Source: Schleiferiaceae bacterium (GTDB lineage Bacteria; Bacteroidota; Bacteroidia; Flavobacteriales; Schleiferiaceae). From it: 12,091 nucleotides of DNA. The stretch lies in contig JAURMB010000084.1 of the NCBI GenBank assembly GCA_030831045.1, positions 1 through 12,091 on the forward strand, given 5' to 3'. A program made the position numbers and the translations under genes. Shown here in pieces: positions 1-7,399 of this stretch (its first letter is position 1; each line of letters opens with the position of its first letter). The notes under the pieces are model-generated. The model worked only from the letters and a program-made list of their open reading frames with translations. It searched no databases and was not told the DNA's origin.

Positions 1-330
1 CGCTACTACAGCAACGCGGAATTCCCCATCTTTGACGAGCTGCAGGACATCAACGTGATCATCACCATGTTCGCCATCGGAGGCGGAATCGCGCAGTTGA
101 TTTTCATTTTCAACTTCTTCTACTCGATGTGGCGCGGCCCGAAGGCTCCGCAAAACCCGTGGAACTCCAATACCCTCGAGTGGACCACGCCGGTGGAGCA
201 CCTTCACGGCAACTGGCCGGGAGCGATCCCCGAAGTGCACCGTTGGGCCTACGACTACAGCAAGCCGGGTCACGAAGAGGACTTTGTTCCGCAGACCACG
301 CCGCTGAAGGACGGGGAGCACGCGCACTAA
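1..330 (+). CDS. ctaD: Cytochrome c oxidase subunit I, C-terminal fragment
   Basis: Partial gene: the window opens inside the coding frame (frame 1) and the last 109 residues are visible, ending in TAA. Subunit I is the catalytic heme-copper subunit of the inner-membrane terminal oxidase; it reduces O2 to water and pumps protons. What is visible is the final hydrophobic helix (about residues 19-44 of the fragment, from NVIITMFAIGG to FFYSMWRG) and the hydrophilic tail with KAPQNPWNSNTLEWTTP and HGNWPGAIPEVHRW, a tail I recognise from Bacteroidota aa3/caa3-type subunit I. The heme and CuB ligands lie upstream, outside the window, so the oxidase type cannot be checked here. It is the last gene of its transcript, since a hairpin follows 17 nt after the stop. 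The family call is secure; the symbol is by analogy. Confidence 0.93.
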   Translation, partial: RYYSNAEFPIFDELQDINVIITMFAIGGGIAQLIFIFNFFYSMWRGPKAPQNPWNSNTLEWTTPVEHLHGNWPGAIPEVHRWAYDYSKPGHEEDFVPQTTPLKDGEHAH

Positions 331-347
331 GCCTTTATAAGTTCGTC

Positions 348-380
348 AAACGGCCGCCCGGAATCCCCGAGCGGCCGTTT
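348..380 (+). terminator. Hairpin terminator after cytochrome oxidase subunit I
   Basis: A perfect 10-bp inverted repeat, AAACGGCCGC (348-357) and GCGGCCGTTT (371-380), with a 13-nt loop. The T-rich 3' side continues as TTTACATTT, so it resembles an intrinsic terminator with a short, interrupted U-tract. It lies between the stop of the oxidase gene and the start of ruvB. Because of the weak U-tract, termination may be partial. Confidence 0.72.
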
Positions 381-387
381 ACATTTG
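380..387 (+). promoter_or_regulatory. Bacteroidota -7 box for ruvB, leaderless spacing
   Basis: TACATTTG matches the Bacteroidota primary sigma-factor -7 consensus TAnnTTTG exactly. It begins on the last base of the terminator stem and ends 4 nt before the ruvB ATG, so transcription would begin at or within a base or two of the start codon. No TTG-type -33 element is present at the expected distance, where the GC-rich hairpin lies instead. The box is seen directly; its use as a promoter is inferred. Confidence 0.5.
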
Positions 388-391
388 TGGC

Positions 392-1411
392 ATGGTGGAT
401 TTTTTGCACGATGCCTCCACAGCGGGCATGGAAGACCGCGAGGCGGAGCAGCGGCTTCGGCCCGCGCGCTTCGACGACTTTGCCGGCCAGGCCAAAGTGC
501 TCGAAAACCTCAAAGTTTTTGTTCAGGCGGCCCGCCAGCGCGACGAAGCCCTCGACCACGTGCTGCTGCACGGACCTCCGGGCTTGGGCAAGACGACTTT
601 GGCCCACATTATCGCGGGGGAACTGGGGTCGTCGCTCAAGTTGACCAGCGGTCCGGTGCTCGACAAGCCGGGCGATCTCGCCGGGTTGCTCACGAGCTTA
701 GAGGCCAACGACGTGCTCTTTATCGACGAAATCCATCGGCTGAGTCCGGTGGTCGAAGAGTACCTCTACAGCGCAATGGAGGACTACCAAATAGACATCA
801 TGCTGGAGTCAGGTCCCGCAGCTCGCTCGGTACAAATCCGCCTTAAACCCTTCACGCTCATTGGCGCCACTACGCGAAGCGGACTGCTGACGTCCCCTCT
901 GCGCGCACGCTTCGGCATCGCGGCCCGCCTAGAATACTACAGCGTCGAGCTGCTCTCAACGATTGTGGAACGCTCCTCAAGCATTTTAAACGTGGGAATC
1001 GAACAGGATGCCGCTGTTGAGGTTGCCCGCCGCAGCCGAGGAACGCCCCGCATCGCTAACGCGCTCCTGCGTCGCTTGCGCGACTTCGCCCAAGTAAAGG
1101 GCAAGAACATCATAGATGTTGAGGTGGCGCGCTTCGGAATGGACGCCCTCGATGTGGACACCCACGGCCTGGACGAAATGGATAACCGCATTCTGACGAC
1201 CTTGATTGACAAGTTTCGCGGGGGTCCTGTGGGGCTAAGCACCCTCGCGACTGCCGTGGGCGAGCAGGCCGAGACGCTCGAAGAGGTGTACGAGCCCTAC
1301 CTAATTCAGGAAGGGTACCTGGCGCGCACGCCCCGTGGCCGCACGGCCATGGACAAGGCATACAAGCATTTAGGACGTACCCCTTCGGGTGGCCCCGATT
1401 TGTTTTCATGA
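392..1411 (+). CDS. ruvB: RuvB, Holliday junction branch-migration ATPase
   Basis: 339 residues, normal for RuvB. Two RuvB hexameric AAA+ motors pull DNA through a RuvA-bound Holliday junction, and RuvC then resolves it. Visible motifs: Walker [10 protein letters not shown] (61-69), Walker B LFIDEIH (109-115), sensor 1 GATTR (158-162), the arginine-finger segment SPLRARFG (168-175), the sensor 2 region [13 protein letters not shown] (216-228), and a C-terminal winged helix ending in RTPRGR and KAYKHLG. The ATG at 392 is chosen because it lies 4 nt after a -7 box; an internal ATG at codon 13 would also keep every motif, so the N-terminus could be 12 residues shorter. There is no Shine-Dalgarno sequence. 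The stop overlaps the queG start (ATGA), so the two are probably translationally coupled. RuvA is encoded about 7 kb downstream; no ruvC is seen. Confidence 0.98.
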   Translation: MVDFLHDASTAGMEDREAEQRLRPARFDDFAGQAKVLENLKVFVQAARQRDEALDHVLLHGPPGLGKTTLAHIIAGELGSSLKLTSGPVLDKPGDLAGLLTSLEANDVLFIDEIHRLSPVVEEYLYSAMEDYQIDIMLESGPAARSVQIRLKPFTLIGATTRSGLLTSPLRARFGIAARLEYYSVELLSTIVERSSSILNVGIEQDAAVEVARRSRGTPRIANALLRRLRDFAQVKGKNIIDVEVARFGMDALDVDTHGLDEMDNRILTTLIDKFRGGPVGLSTLATAVGEQAETLEEVYEPYLIQEGYLARTPRGRTAMDKAYKHLGRTPSGGPDLFS

Positions 1412-2346
1412 CGCCGGGCGAAGCAACGTCCCTACTCAAGTCGGAGGCCCAACGCTTGGGCTTCATGGACGCGCGCGTTGCCCGTGCCGAATTTTTGGCC
1501 GATCAGGCGCCCAAGCTCGAGGCCTGGCTGAACCAAGGTTTCCAGGGCAGTATGCGCTACCTCGAAAACCACTTTGATAAACGTTTGGACCCAAGGCTTT
1601 TGGTGCCTGGCGCCAAGTCGGTGGTGAGCCTTGCGTTCAATTACTTCCCCGAACCCTCAGCCCTCGAAGACGAGGGCCGGCCACGGGTCGCGCGCTACGC
1701 CTACGGTGAGGACTACCACCGAGTGGTTAAGGACCGTCTTTTTGAGCTGCTTGACGCCCTGCGCACCGCTGTTGGTTTGTTCGAAGCCCGGTGCTTTGTC
1801 GACAGCGCCCCGGTCATGGAGCGGGCATGGGCCGAACGAAGCGGCCTGGGCTGGGTGGGTAAAAATTCTCTGCTGCTGCGAAAGAACACGGGATCCTACT
1901 TTTTTTTGGCGGAACTCATTGTGGACTACGCCTTTGTTCCCGATGCACCGGTCACCGACCACTGCGGCACGTGCACGCGCTGCATTGACGCCTGCCCGAC
2001 CCAGGCCATCGTTGCGCCTCAAGTGGTCGACAGCAACCGCTGCATCAGCCACGCCACGATTGAGCTGCACGGAGCGCTTCCGCGCGAAATGGCTGACGCC
2101 CTGCATCCCTGGGTGTTTGGCTGCGACATCTGCCAGGAAGTTTGTCCGTGGAACCGGCATGCGACGCCGCACCACGAGCCGGCATTTGCGCCCGGCGGGT
2201 GGGTAGAGTGGAGCTTGGACGATTGGCGTTCCGCAAGTACAGCCGCCTTTCAGGACGCATTTGGAACGTCGGCGGCAGCCCGAACGGGCCTTGACCGCAT
2301 TCAGCGAAACGTCGAGGCGGCCTTTGGCCAGAGCAATCCTACTTGA
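1408..2346 (+). CDS. queG: Epoxyqueuosine reductase QueG
   Basis: 312 residues, usual for the short form of QueG. The enzyme is cytosolic, cobalamin-dependent and iron-sulfur-containing; it reduces epoxyqueuosine to queuosine at tRNA position 34, the last step of queuosine synthesis. Visible: the conserved [22 protein letters not shown] start region including Asp132, which matches the catalytic acid position of the family; GLGWVGKN (147-153); a first cluster motif [12 protein letters not shown] (Cys186, 189, 192, 196); and further cysteines at 212, 239, 242 and 246 in [13 protein letters not shown] for the second 4Fe-4S cluster. All eight cluster cysteines are present. The ATG sits inside the ruvB stop (ATGA), so it is the second gene of the ruvB transcript. 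The last 8 bp overlap the end of the convergent lipoprotein gene, and no terminator separates them. Confidence 0.96.
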   Translation: MTPGEATSLLKSEAQRLGFMDARVARAEFLADQAPKLEAWLNQGFQGSMRYLENHFDKRLDPRLLVPGAKSVVSLAFNYFPEPSALEDEGRPRVARYAYGEDYHRVVKDRLFELLDALRTAVGLFEARCFVDSAPVMERAWAERSGLGWVGKNSLLLRKNTGSYFFLAELIVDYAFVPDAPVTDHCGTCTRCIDACPTQAIVAPQVVDSNRCISHATIELHGALPREMADALHPWVFGCDICQEVCPWNRHATPHHEPAFAPGGWVEWSLDDWRSASTAAFQDAFGTSAAARTGLDRIQRNVEAAFGQSNPT

Positions 2347-3187
2347 CGTCGATCTGAACGGCCTGCAGCACGCGGTTGGTGGCTTTGTCGAAGGCGATGG
2401 CCACCCACTTCATGTGACGGGCGTTCCAGCTTGCCTCAAGCGTGGTCGACGCGTCAAGGGTGGCTGTGGCCGTGCTTGTAGCCGCCCCTGCTGCCCAAAC
2501 TTCTTGGCCAAAGGGACCCCAAGGAGCGCGGCGAAAGACATTGTAGTGCACGTAGTTCGTGTCCCGGGTTTGGTCGGGCATGAGCTGGGGCGACACGATG
2601 CCCGACTCTTTGAGGTAAACCGCGACACCCACGGCGTTAGCCTGGGCCACTTGAGACCGTACTTCGAGGCGCAAGGTGGCGACGCGCGAGGTACTATCAA
2701 ATCCACTAAATGCGCTAAAAAGCACCTCGGGGGACTGGGCAAGCTGCGTGGCCGCAAGCCCTCCCCACGAACTGTAGGATTTGAGGTGGGTATTGGTCGG
2801 GAAGTCGATTCGGTTCACCATACCCAAGGGAAGCGCAAAAACCCCAAACACGTCGGCCAGGTCGTCGCCGTCGGCGGTGGTGAAGTCGGTGGGGTACTCT
2901 GCCGAGGTGGCCGTAAAATTGGCCGGACCGGCGTGAATGGCCAGACCCACGACCCGCGACGGACCGTACAAGCTGTCAAGCTGCTTCAGCGCCTTGGAGG
3001 CCTTGGGGCAGTTCTTGCACTGGTGGCCCGTGAAGTCCTCGACGAGCACAGCCCGTTCCGTTTGGATTACGGTGTCGCCGTTGGCGGTAGCGGTTCCGCC
3101 TCCGCCCGGATTGCGAAAGGGCTGGTCAATGTAGTCGCAGGCTGCGAAGGACGCGGCGGCGATGAAGAGCAAAACAGTATTCCGCAT
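2339..3187 (-). CDS. Omp28-like outer-membrane lipoprotein with thioredoxin-like CxxC
   Basis: 282 residues from the chosen start. A longer frame adds 19 residues upstream, but the ATG at 3187 gives a proper lipoprotein signal (MRNTVLLFIAAASFAAC, lipid cysteine 17) and overlaps the stop of the upstream gene as TGATG. A flexible Gly/Thr-rich linker follows, then VLVEDFTGHQCKNCPKASKAL with a CKNC pair (57-60), typical of the Omp28-related family, whose N-terminal part is thioredoxin-like. The only cysteines are the lipidated one and the CxxC pair. The C-terminal half looks like a beta-sandwich, with no T9SS sorting tail. Predicted to be lipid-anchored at the outer membrane; whether it faces the periplasm or the surface cannot be decided. 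Last gene of a three-gene minus-strand unit whose other members are a barrel and a TlpA-type thioredoxin. Redox activity is inferred from the CxxC and context. Confidence 0.85.
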   Translation of the reverse strand: MRNTVLLFIAAASFAACDYIDQPFRNPGGGGTATANGDTVIQTERAVLVEDFTGHQCKNCPKASKALKQLDSLYGPSRVVGLAIHAGPANFTATSAEYPTDFTTADGDDLADVFGVFALPLGMVNRIDFPTNTHLKSYSSWGGLAATQLAQSPEVLFSAFSGFDSTSRVATLRLEVRSQVAQANAVGVAVYLKESGIVSPQLMPDQTRDTNYVHYNVFRRAPWGPFGQEVWAAGAATSTATATLDASTTLEASWNARHMKWVAIAFDKATNRVLQAVQIDVK

Positions 3188-4881
3188 CAGAATTGAGTCG
3201 TAAACGATAAACTGAGGCCGTTTGACGGCGGAACCACGCGGCACACACCTCCCACGCAGAAAATACCTTGCTGCTGGCGGCCATAGCCAATTTGCACGCG
3301 GGTAGGTCCGTCAAAGTGGACCACCGACAGCAAGGGGTAGTGAAGGCGGCGGGACTCCGAGGGATTTCCGTAGTTGTAAATGTCCTGAACCGCCACCACC
3401 CAAGCCTCAGAAAGGGTGTACTCGGCCAGGAACATGGCCATAGCCCCACGATAGCCTTGTCCGCCAGACCATTGGAACTCGGTCCGCAAGGTTTGGTGGT
3501 TCGGCAGCGCGAACTGCTGCTCCCAAGCGAGGGCCGGAACAACCAGCATGCTGTCGCTGTCGGGCGCCGCCAGTATGGCGTAGTCGTTGAGTCCGTCGGC
3601 CAGCACCGACTTGTTGTAGCCGAGTCGGTAGGCGGTCACTTGGGTCTTGTATTTGGAGCTGAACTTGCGGCTAATGCTAAAATTCACGTCGCGGAAGTAG
3701 GGTATTTCGCCCCAGGTCAGCACGTTGCTCACGTACCCTTGGGTGCCCTTATCGCCGAAACTCCCGTCGTCCAGGGGCGCGCGGTGAATGCTCTGCGACG
3801 ACGCGACGCTGAGTGCCAACTTGGTTCCGTACTTGCCTCCGAGCGCGGACTTTTTCGGAATCAAGTAGTTCACGTCTACCTGATAGCCCATTTCGCCATT
3901 GATTTGGGTAGCGTAGGGGTAGAGGGCGGGCAGGGCATAGGTGTGCAAATTGCCTGTGGGCGGTATGAAGTTGATCAGCGCATCAAATTGCTGGGCGTTG
4001 CGGTCGGAGCGAAAGCTAAAGTTGTCGATGCGCTTGACCGCGGCCAGCACGCCAAGACCTTTTTTGCTGTAGGTGGCCGTGGCCACAAATGCTTCGCCCG
4101 GCTTATAAATGTACCCGTTGTCGGCGTTGGGGTCGTTGATTTTGTAGGCGTACTCTGCCTTGAGGTCAAAGCCCTTGTAGTGCGCGCCGAGTCGGTAGGC
4201 CCAAGCCCCCACATTGGCGGGGAGGTTGAGCAAGGGGTCAAATCCGCGCTGAAACTTCGAGACAAAGCTCGCGCCGAGGTTCAGGCTGAGCCCGGTCTTG
4301 GCCAAAAAAGGGAGGGCTTCGCGAAGTGCCCATTCGGCGTCGGTTCCGCGCAAAATGCCCTCGCTCTTGGTAAAGTAAACTCGTTGGCGGCCAAGTACGC
4401 CCTTAAGAGTCAGGCCCTTGGGTAGCCGCGCAACGATTCGGCTGCCGTCCATGGCGTTGTCGAGACCGAGTCCGCGCTCTTCATAGGCCCTGAAGATCAG
4501 GCCCTGCCCAAACTGCTCATAAAAGTTGCCAAAGGTCAGGTCAAATTTTCCCTGGCGTAGTTGGGCATACCGGTAGGTGATGCCTTCGCCGCGGTACCCA
4601 GGGGGAAACCCGAGCATGGCGTTCTGGTAGTTTTCGTAGCGCATACCCATGCGAAGGTTGCCCCGCTCGTAGGTAAACAGCGCCCAACCTTGGCCCAAGG
4701 CCTTTTCGTCGGGGTAGTAGTCGCCTTGCGGGTCGAGCACCGTATCGCGCACGTAGGCTTGGGCGTCGAGCTGAATCACCGCACGGAGGGTGCCTCCAAG
4801 GGCGTCAGATTGGGCTTCTTGAGCCACAACCGACACGGTCAGCAGCCCAAAGGCTAGTGCAAGGGATGCCGCGCGGTTCAT
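3187..4881 (-). CDS. DUF6029-like outer-membrane beta-barrel protein
   Basis: 564 residues with a signal peptide (MNRAASLALAFGLLTVSVVAQ, cleavage near 20-21). The mature part is rich in alternating polar/hydrophobic stretches with aromatic girdles (e.g. KFDLTFGNFYEQFGQGLIF, FDLKAEYAYKI, RVQIGYGRQ) and ends in SLSFTTQF, an outer-membrane barrel C-terminus with terminal Phe. I recognise it as the uncharacterised DUF6029 type common in Flavobacteriia, often found with TlpA and Omp28 genes; the function is unknown to me. The protein has exactly two cysteines, 542 and 547 (CVGGVC), in the turn just before the last strand. Its ATG overlaps the upstream tlpA-like stop (ATGA) and its own stop overlaps the downstream start (TGATG), so it is translationally locked between two CxxC proteins. 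The barrel call is firm; the family name is from memory. Confidence 0.8.
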   Translation of the reverse strand: MNRAASLALAFGLLTVSVVAQEAQSDALGGTLRAVIQLDAQAYVRDTVLDPQGDYYPDEKALGQGWALFTYERGNLRMGMRYENYQNAMLGFPPGYRGEGITYRYAQLRQGKFDLTFGNFYEQFGQGLIFRAYEERGLGLDNAMDGSRIVARLPKGLTLKGVLGRQRVYFTKSEGILRGTDAEWALREALPFLAKTGLSLNLGASFVSKFQRGFDPLLNLPANVGAWAYRLGAHYKGFDLKAEYAYKINDPNADNGYIYKPGEAFVATATYSKKGLGVLAAVKRIDNFSFRSDRNAQQFDALINFIPPTGNLHTYALPALYPYATQINGEMGYQVDVNYLIPKKSALGGKYGTKLALSVASSQSIHRAPLDDGSFGDKGTQGYVSNVLTWGEIPYFRDVNFSISRKFSSKYKTQVTAYRLGYNKSVLADGLNDYAILAAPDSDSMLVVPALAWEQQFALPNHQTLRTEFQWSGGQGYRGAMAMFLAEYTLSEAWVVAVQDIYNYGNPSESRRLHYPLLSVVHFDGPTRVQIGYGRQQQGIFCVGGVCRVVPPSNGLSLSFTTQF

Positions 4882-5360
4882 TTCTTGAGCTTGCGTACTT
4901 CAGAAATAAGTACCGCTTCTTCGCCAGGCACGTACTTATTGGCCTGCCAAACGATTTCGCCGGCTCCGTTGAGCAAAAAGGTGTGCGGAACGTTGTTAAC
5001 GCCCATGGCTCGGCGCACGTCGCTGTTGGGGTCGAGCACTACGTGGTAGTCCCAGCCCTGACCGGCCACAAACGGAGCCACCTTGGGACTCGTGCGCGAG
5101 TCGTCGATGCTCACAGCGATCAGGGTAACCCCAGTTTCTTCGTGAAGATCATCGTAGTGCTCGGCCATAGCGTTGAGTTCGTTGATGCAGGGTTTGCACC
5201 ACGTCGCCCAAAAACTAACAATCGTGGGTTTGCCCTCTTGGTGCAGACTTGAAATCGGAACTTTAGCCCCTTCAAGGGTTTGCACGTCCATCTTCGGCAA
5301 GCTCTGGGCGCTCAACGCAAGGCATAAGGCAGTGAAGGCTGCGGTGTAAAGGGTTTTCAT
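4878..5360 (-). CDS. TlpA-family thioredoxin-like disulfide reductase, exported
   Basis: 160 residues. An in-frame ATG 36 nt upstream exists, but the ATG at 5360 starts a clean signal peptide (MKTLYTAAFTALCLALSAQ) and sits 4 nt after a -7-like box, so I use it. The mature part is a compact AhpC/TSA-TlpA domain: a strand TIVSFWATWCKPC with the active pair Cys55/Cys58, then LIAVSIDD and VNNVPHTFLL with the expected cis-proline (125) and a closing VWQANKYVPG. Family members use electrons from an inner-membrane donor to reduce substrate disulfides or deliver thiols in the periplasm; the substrate here is not known. No extra transmembrane anchor is seen, so it should be soluble or peripherally attached. 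First gene of the tlpA-barrel-omp28 unit; its ATGA overlap with the next start suggests coupled translation. Confidence 0.92.
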   Translation of the reverse strand: MKTLYTAAFTALCLALSAQSLPKMDVQTLEGAKVPISSLHQEGKPTIVSFWATWCKPCINELNAMAEHYDDLHEETGVTLIAVSIDDSRTSPKVAPFVAGQGWDYHVVLDPNSDVRRAMGVNNVPHTFLLNGAGEIVWQANKYVPGEEAVLISEVRKLKK

Positions 5361-5364
5361 GCCC

Positions 5365-5396
5365 TCAAGGTACGTTAGGGGGTTCGGCTCGTCCAA
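5365..5396 (-). promoter_or_regulatory. Promoter of the tlpA-DUF6029-omp28 unit
   Basis: Read on the minus strand: TTGG (5396-5393), 20 nt, TACCTTGA (5372-5365), 4 nt, then ATG at 5360. This fits the flavobacterial -33 TTG and -7 TAnnTTTG pattern with mismatches in the last two positions of the -7 box. The same TTGG-N20-TACCTTnA-N4-ATG layout stands before the gene at 7503. It predicts an mRNA with almost no 5' leader. Confidence 0.5.
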
Positions 5397-5416
5397 GCCT
5401 TGTTGGTTCAGGTACC

Positions 5417-5449
5417 AAAAGAAGCGCCCAGGCCTTGCGGCCTGGGCGC
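5417..5449 (-). terminator. Strong intrinsic terminator of the 641-residue gene
   Basis: Perfect 11-bp GC-rich stem: GCGCCCAGGCC (5424-5434) and GGCCTGGGCGC (5439-5449) around a 4-nt loop. Read on the minus strand it is followed by TTCTTTT (5423-5417), the U-tract side, so it terminates the minus-strand gene ending at 5474. It isolates that gene from the next minus-strand unit, which has its own promoter just beyond. Confidence 0.88.
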
Positions 5450-5456
5450 GTTCCCA

Positions 5457-5471
5457 CCGAACTCCGTTCGG
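5457..5471 (-). other. Small stop-proximal hairpin
   Basis: CCGAAC (5457-5462) and GTTCGG (5466-5471) pair perfectly around a 3-nt loop, starting 2 nt after the TAA of the 641-residue gene and ahead of the main terminator. It could protect the 3' end or assist termination; by itself it has no U-tract. Confidence 0.5.
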
Positions 5472-5473
5472 AA

Positions 5474-7399
5474 TTAGTGCTGTACCGTGAAGCGAAGCGT
5501 TTCGATGCGGTCGCTGAGTGCGATCTTCACCGTGTACACTCCGTTGGCCAAATCGGCTACGTTGAAGTTAAGCTCCTGGGCGCCGGCCTCGAGCGCAACG
5601 CTTTGGGCGATGACGCGCTGTCCGTTCAGGTTGTAGACCTCAACTACCGCATCACCGGCTTCGGCGGCCTGGAGGGCTACCTTGACGGCGTCGCGGGCAG
5701 GGTTCGGGTACACGCGGGCTTCAGCCATCAGCTCCTCTTCTTCGCCGAGGGCGCTGGTGCTTACCCAGATGTTGTCGAGCCACAAGTTGTTTCCGTAGGC
5801 CGAGTTGCACTCAAACTTCACAATAATGTCTTGGCCAGCAAACTGGGCAAGGCTAATCGTGTTGGGGTACCACTGGGTAGGCTGCGGGAAGAAACGGCTC
5901 GTCGAGTTAGCGGCCGTAGCGAGTGCCGAGCCCGACTTGTCAAATACGTTGGTCCAGGTGCTTCCACAGTTCGATGAAACGAAGACTTTCAGTCCGTCGG
6001 CCTCACCGGCGTACGAAGCATAGGCGTGGTTGAAGAAGAGCTTGTGGTTGGCCGTAACACCACCCACCTTCGGAGTGATGATGCTGGCTTGAGCGCCTGA
6101 CTGCATCGTGAAGAAGTCTACCATCAGTGACTTCGCTGATTGGCCGTAGCCACCGAGTTCCCATGCAAGTCCGTTCACGTTGGCCTTCGAAACGACGGTA
6201 ACTAAAGGCTTGCTCGGCGTGTTGTAGAGCAGCACGTGGCCCGCAGGAATCTCGTTGAAGTTGGCGTTCTCCATGCCTTCTGCAAACGGAGCAGGGGTCG
6301 GAGTATTGCTAATTACGGCGGCAATCAAGGGAGCCGACATGTTGTTCATGCCGTTCACGTCGCCCGTTCCGTTCGGTGCGCTCACCGAACCTACGAGGGA
6401 GTTGGTACCGGCCGGAAGCGTTACTTGGGGGAAGTTTACCACGGCGGTAGCGCCAGCGGCAAGGTTTCCGGTCCAGTTTTGCGAAACCGGAGTTCCGCCG
6501 TTAACCGTGTAGCTTACGGTAGCCGAGGTAATGGCTACGCTGCCTTCGTTCTTGATCGTTACCGAAGGGGTGGTCGTGCCGTTGCACAGACCGGCAGTAG
6601 CTGCGGTGAAGGCGTTCAAGCCGATGTCGGGCAAGCCGGCAATCGTTTGGGGCGTAGTGCGCGCGGCGTTGAGGACCGACTTGTTGCTGTTGTCTTGAAT
6701 GAAGGCAACTACGGCAACCTTGTTCAGGTTGGCTAAGTAGGCGGGAGCCTTAATTTTAAACGTGAACATTTGGGTTTGACCCGCCGTCCAGCTGTCCGCC
6801 ATTGCCGTACCGTTTGCGTCGGGAACCATTTTGCGCATGACTTGGTAGAAGTCCGTTTCGCCGTTTGATCCGGGAGCTGAAGGGTAGTTGATTTCTTCTT
6901 CGATGAGGGCAACGTGAAGCTTCAACGAACCGGCAGAACCTGAAGAAACCGTGGTGGTTCCTGCGTTGGCTACGAATACGCCGATCTGAATCGAGTCGTA
7001 GTTGGCGGTCCACTGGTGGCTGGCCGTGAGGTTCAGCGGCGCCGCCGTGTTGTAGCGGTTGTTAATCGTCGTCGCAGTAACGATGGTGCCGGGCGAGCCG
7101 GGGCCGCTACCGTCCATTACCGAGTTGGGCACACCCGTAACGTTGTAGTACTGAACGCGCGCGGCAGCTTCCGTTGGGTTAGCGGCATTCATGGGGTCGA
7201 CACCCGGCCAGCTGGTTTGGTACTTCAACGCGACCACTTTGGTCGAGTTCGCGTCAAGGATAACCTTGAGCGCGGGGTTTTGCGAGGCGCAGGGTCCGCA
7301 AGATGCTTGAGTGAAGTGCTCAACCAGAACCAAGCGGTTTTGGCCAAAGGCGCTCAAGCTAAGCAATCCCGCTAGAGCGGTTAGGGTAAGGTGCTTCAT
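5474..7399 (-). CDS. Secreted Omp28/thioredoxin-like protein with type A T9SS sorting domain
   Basis: 641 residues, ATG at 7399 giving a signal peptide (MKHLTLTALAGLLSLSAFGQ). Domains in order: thioredoxin/Omp28-like module (about 21-250) starting RLVLVEHFTQASCGPCASQ with the CGPC pair at 34-37 and a VTGVPNSVMDG loop with a likely cis-Pro; an Ig/CARDB-like module (about 255-370: SVTIKNEGSVAITSATVSY); a jelly-roll-like module (about 375-550) with LFFNHAYASY, SSNCGSTWTNVF and IVKFECNSAYGNNLWLDNIW; and a sorting domain (about 563-641) with VYPNPARD, VEVYNLNGQRV and NGVYTVKI, the standard type A signal. Such proteins cross the outer membrane through SprA and are usually fixed to surface lipid. 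The gene stands alone: divergent from the sprA-side cluster and closed by a strong terminator. The enzymatic role of CGPC is inferred; the target is unknown. Confidence 0.9.
   Translation of the reverse strand: MKHLTLTALAGLLSLSAFGQNRLVLVEHFTQASCGPCASQNPALKVILDANSTKVVALKYQTSWPGVDPMNAANPTEAAARVQYYNVTGVPNSVMDGSGPGSPGTIVTATTINNRYNTAAPLNLTASHQWTANYDSIQIGVFVANAGTTTVSSGSAGSLKLHVALIEEEINYPSAPGSNGETDFYQVMRKMVPDANGTAMADSWTAGQTQMFTFKIKAPAYLANLNKVAVVAFIQDNSNKSVLNAARTTPQTIAGLPDIGLNAFTAATAGLCNGTTTPSVTIKNEGSVAITSATVSYTVNGGTPVSQNWTGNLAAGATAVVNFPQVTLPAGTNSLVGSVSAPNGTGDVNGMNNMSAPLIAAVISNTPTPAPFAEGMENANFNEIPAGHVLLYNTPSKPLVTVVSKANVNGLAWELGGYGQSAKSLMVDFFTMQSGAQASIITPKVGGVTANHKLFFNHAYASYAGEADGLKVFVSSNCGSTWTNVFDKSGSALATAANSTSRFFPQPTQWYPNTISLAQFAGQDIIVKFECNSAYGNNLWLDNIWVSTSALGEEEELMAEARVYPNPARDAVKVALQAAEAGDAVVEVYNLNGQRVIAQSVALEAGAQELNFNVADLANGVYTVKIALSDRIETLRFTVQH

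Noticed and set aside
2261..3196. Plus-strand open frame of 311 codons opposite the Omp28-like lipoprotein gene
   Set aside because: It is antisense to a gene with clear signal peptide, lipobox and CxxC, has an Arg/Gly/Val-rich, low-hydrophobicity composition typical of shadow frames in GC-rich DNA, and matches no family I recognise.
3188..3244. Upstream in-frame ATG extending the Omp28-like lipoprotein by 19 residues
   Set aside because: It would place polar residues before the lipoprotein signal; the TGATG overlap at 3187 supports the shorter form.
3268..4425. Plus-strand open frame of 385 codons opposite the DUF6029-like barrel gene
   Set aside because: Shadow of a barrel gene whose frame has a signal peptide, overlapping neighbours and aromatic strand pattern; the opposite product lacks any such features.
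5361..5396. Upstream in-frame ATG extending the TlpA-like protein by 12 residues
   Set aside because: The added residues are acidic and polar before a normal signal peptide, and the segment contains the predicted -7 box.
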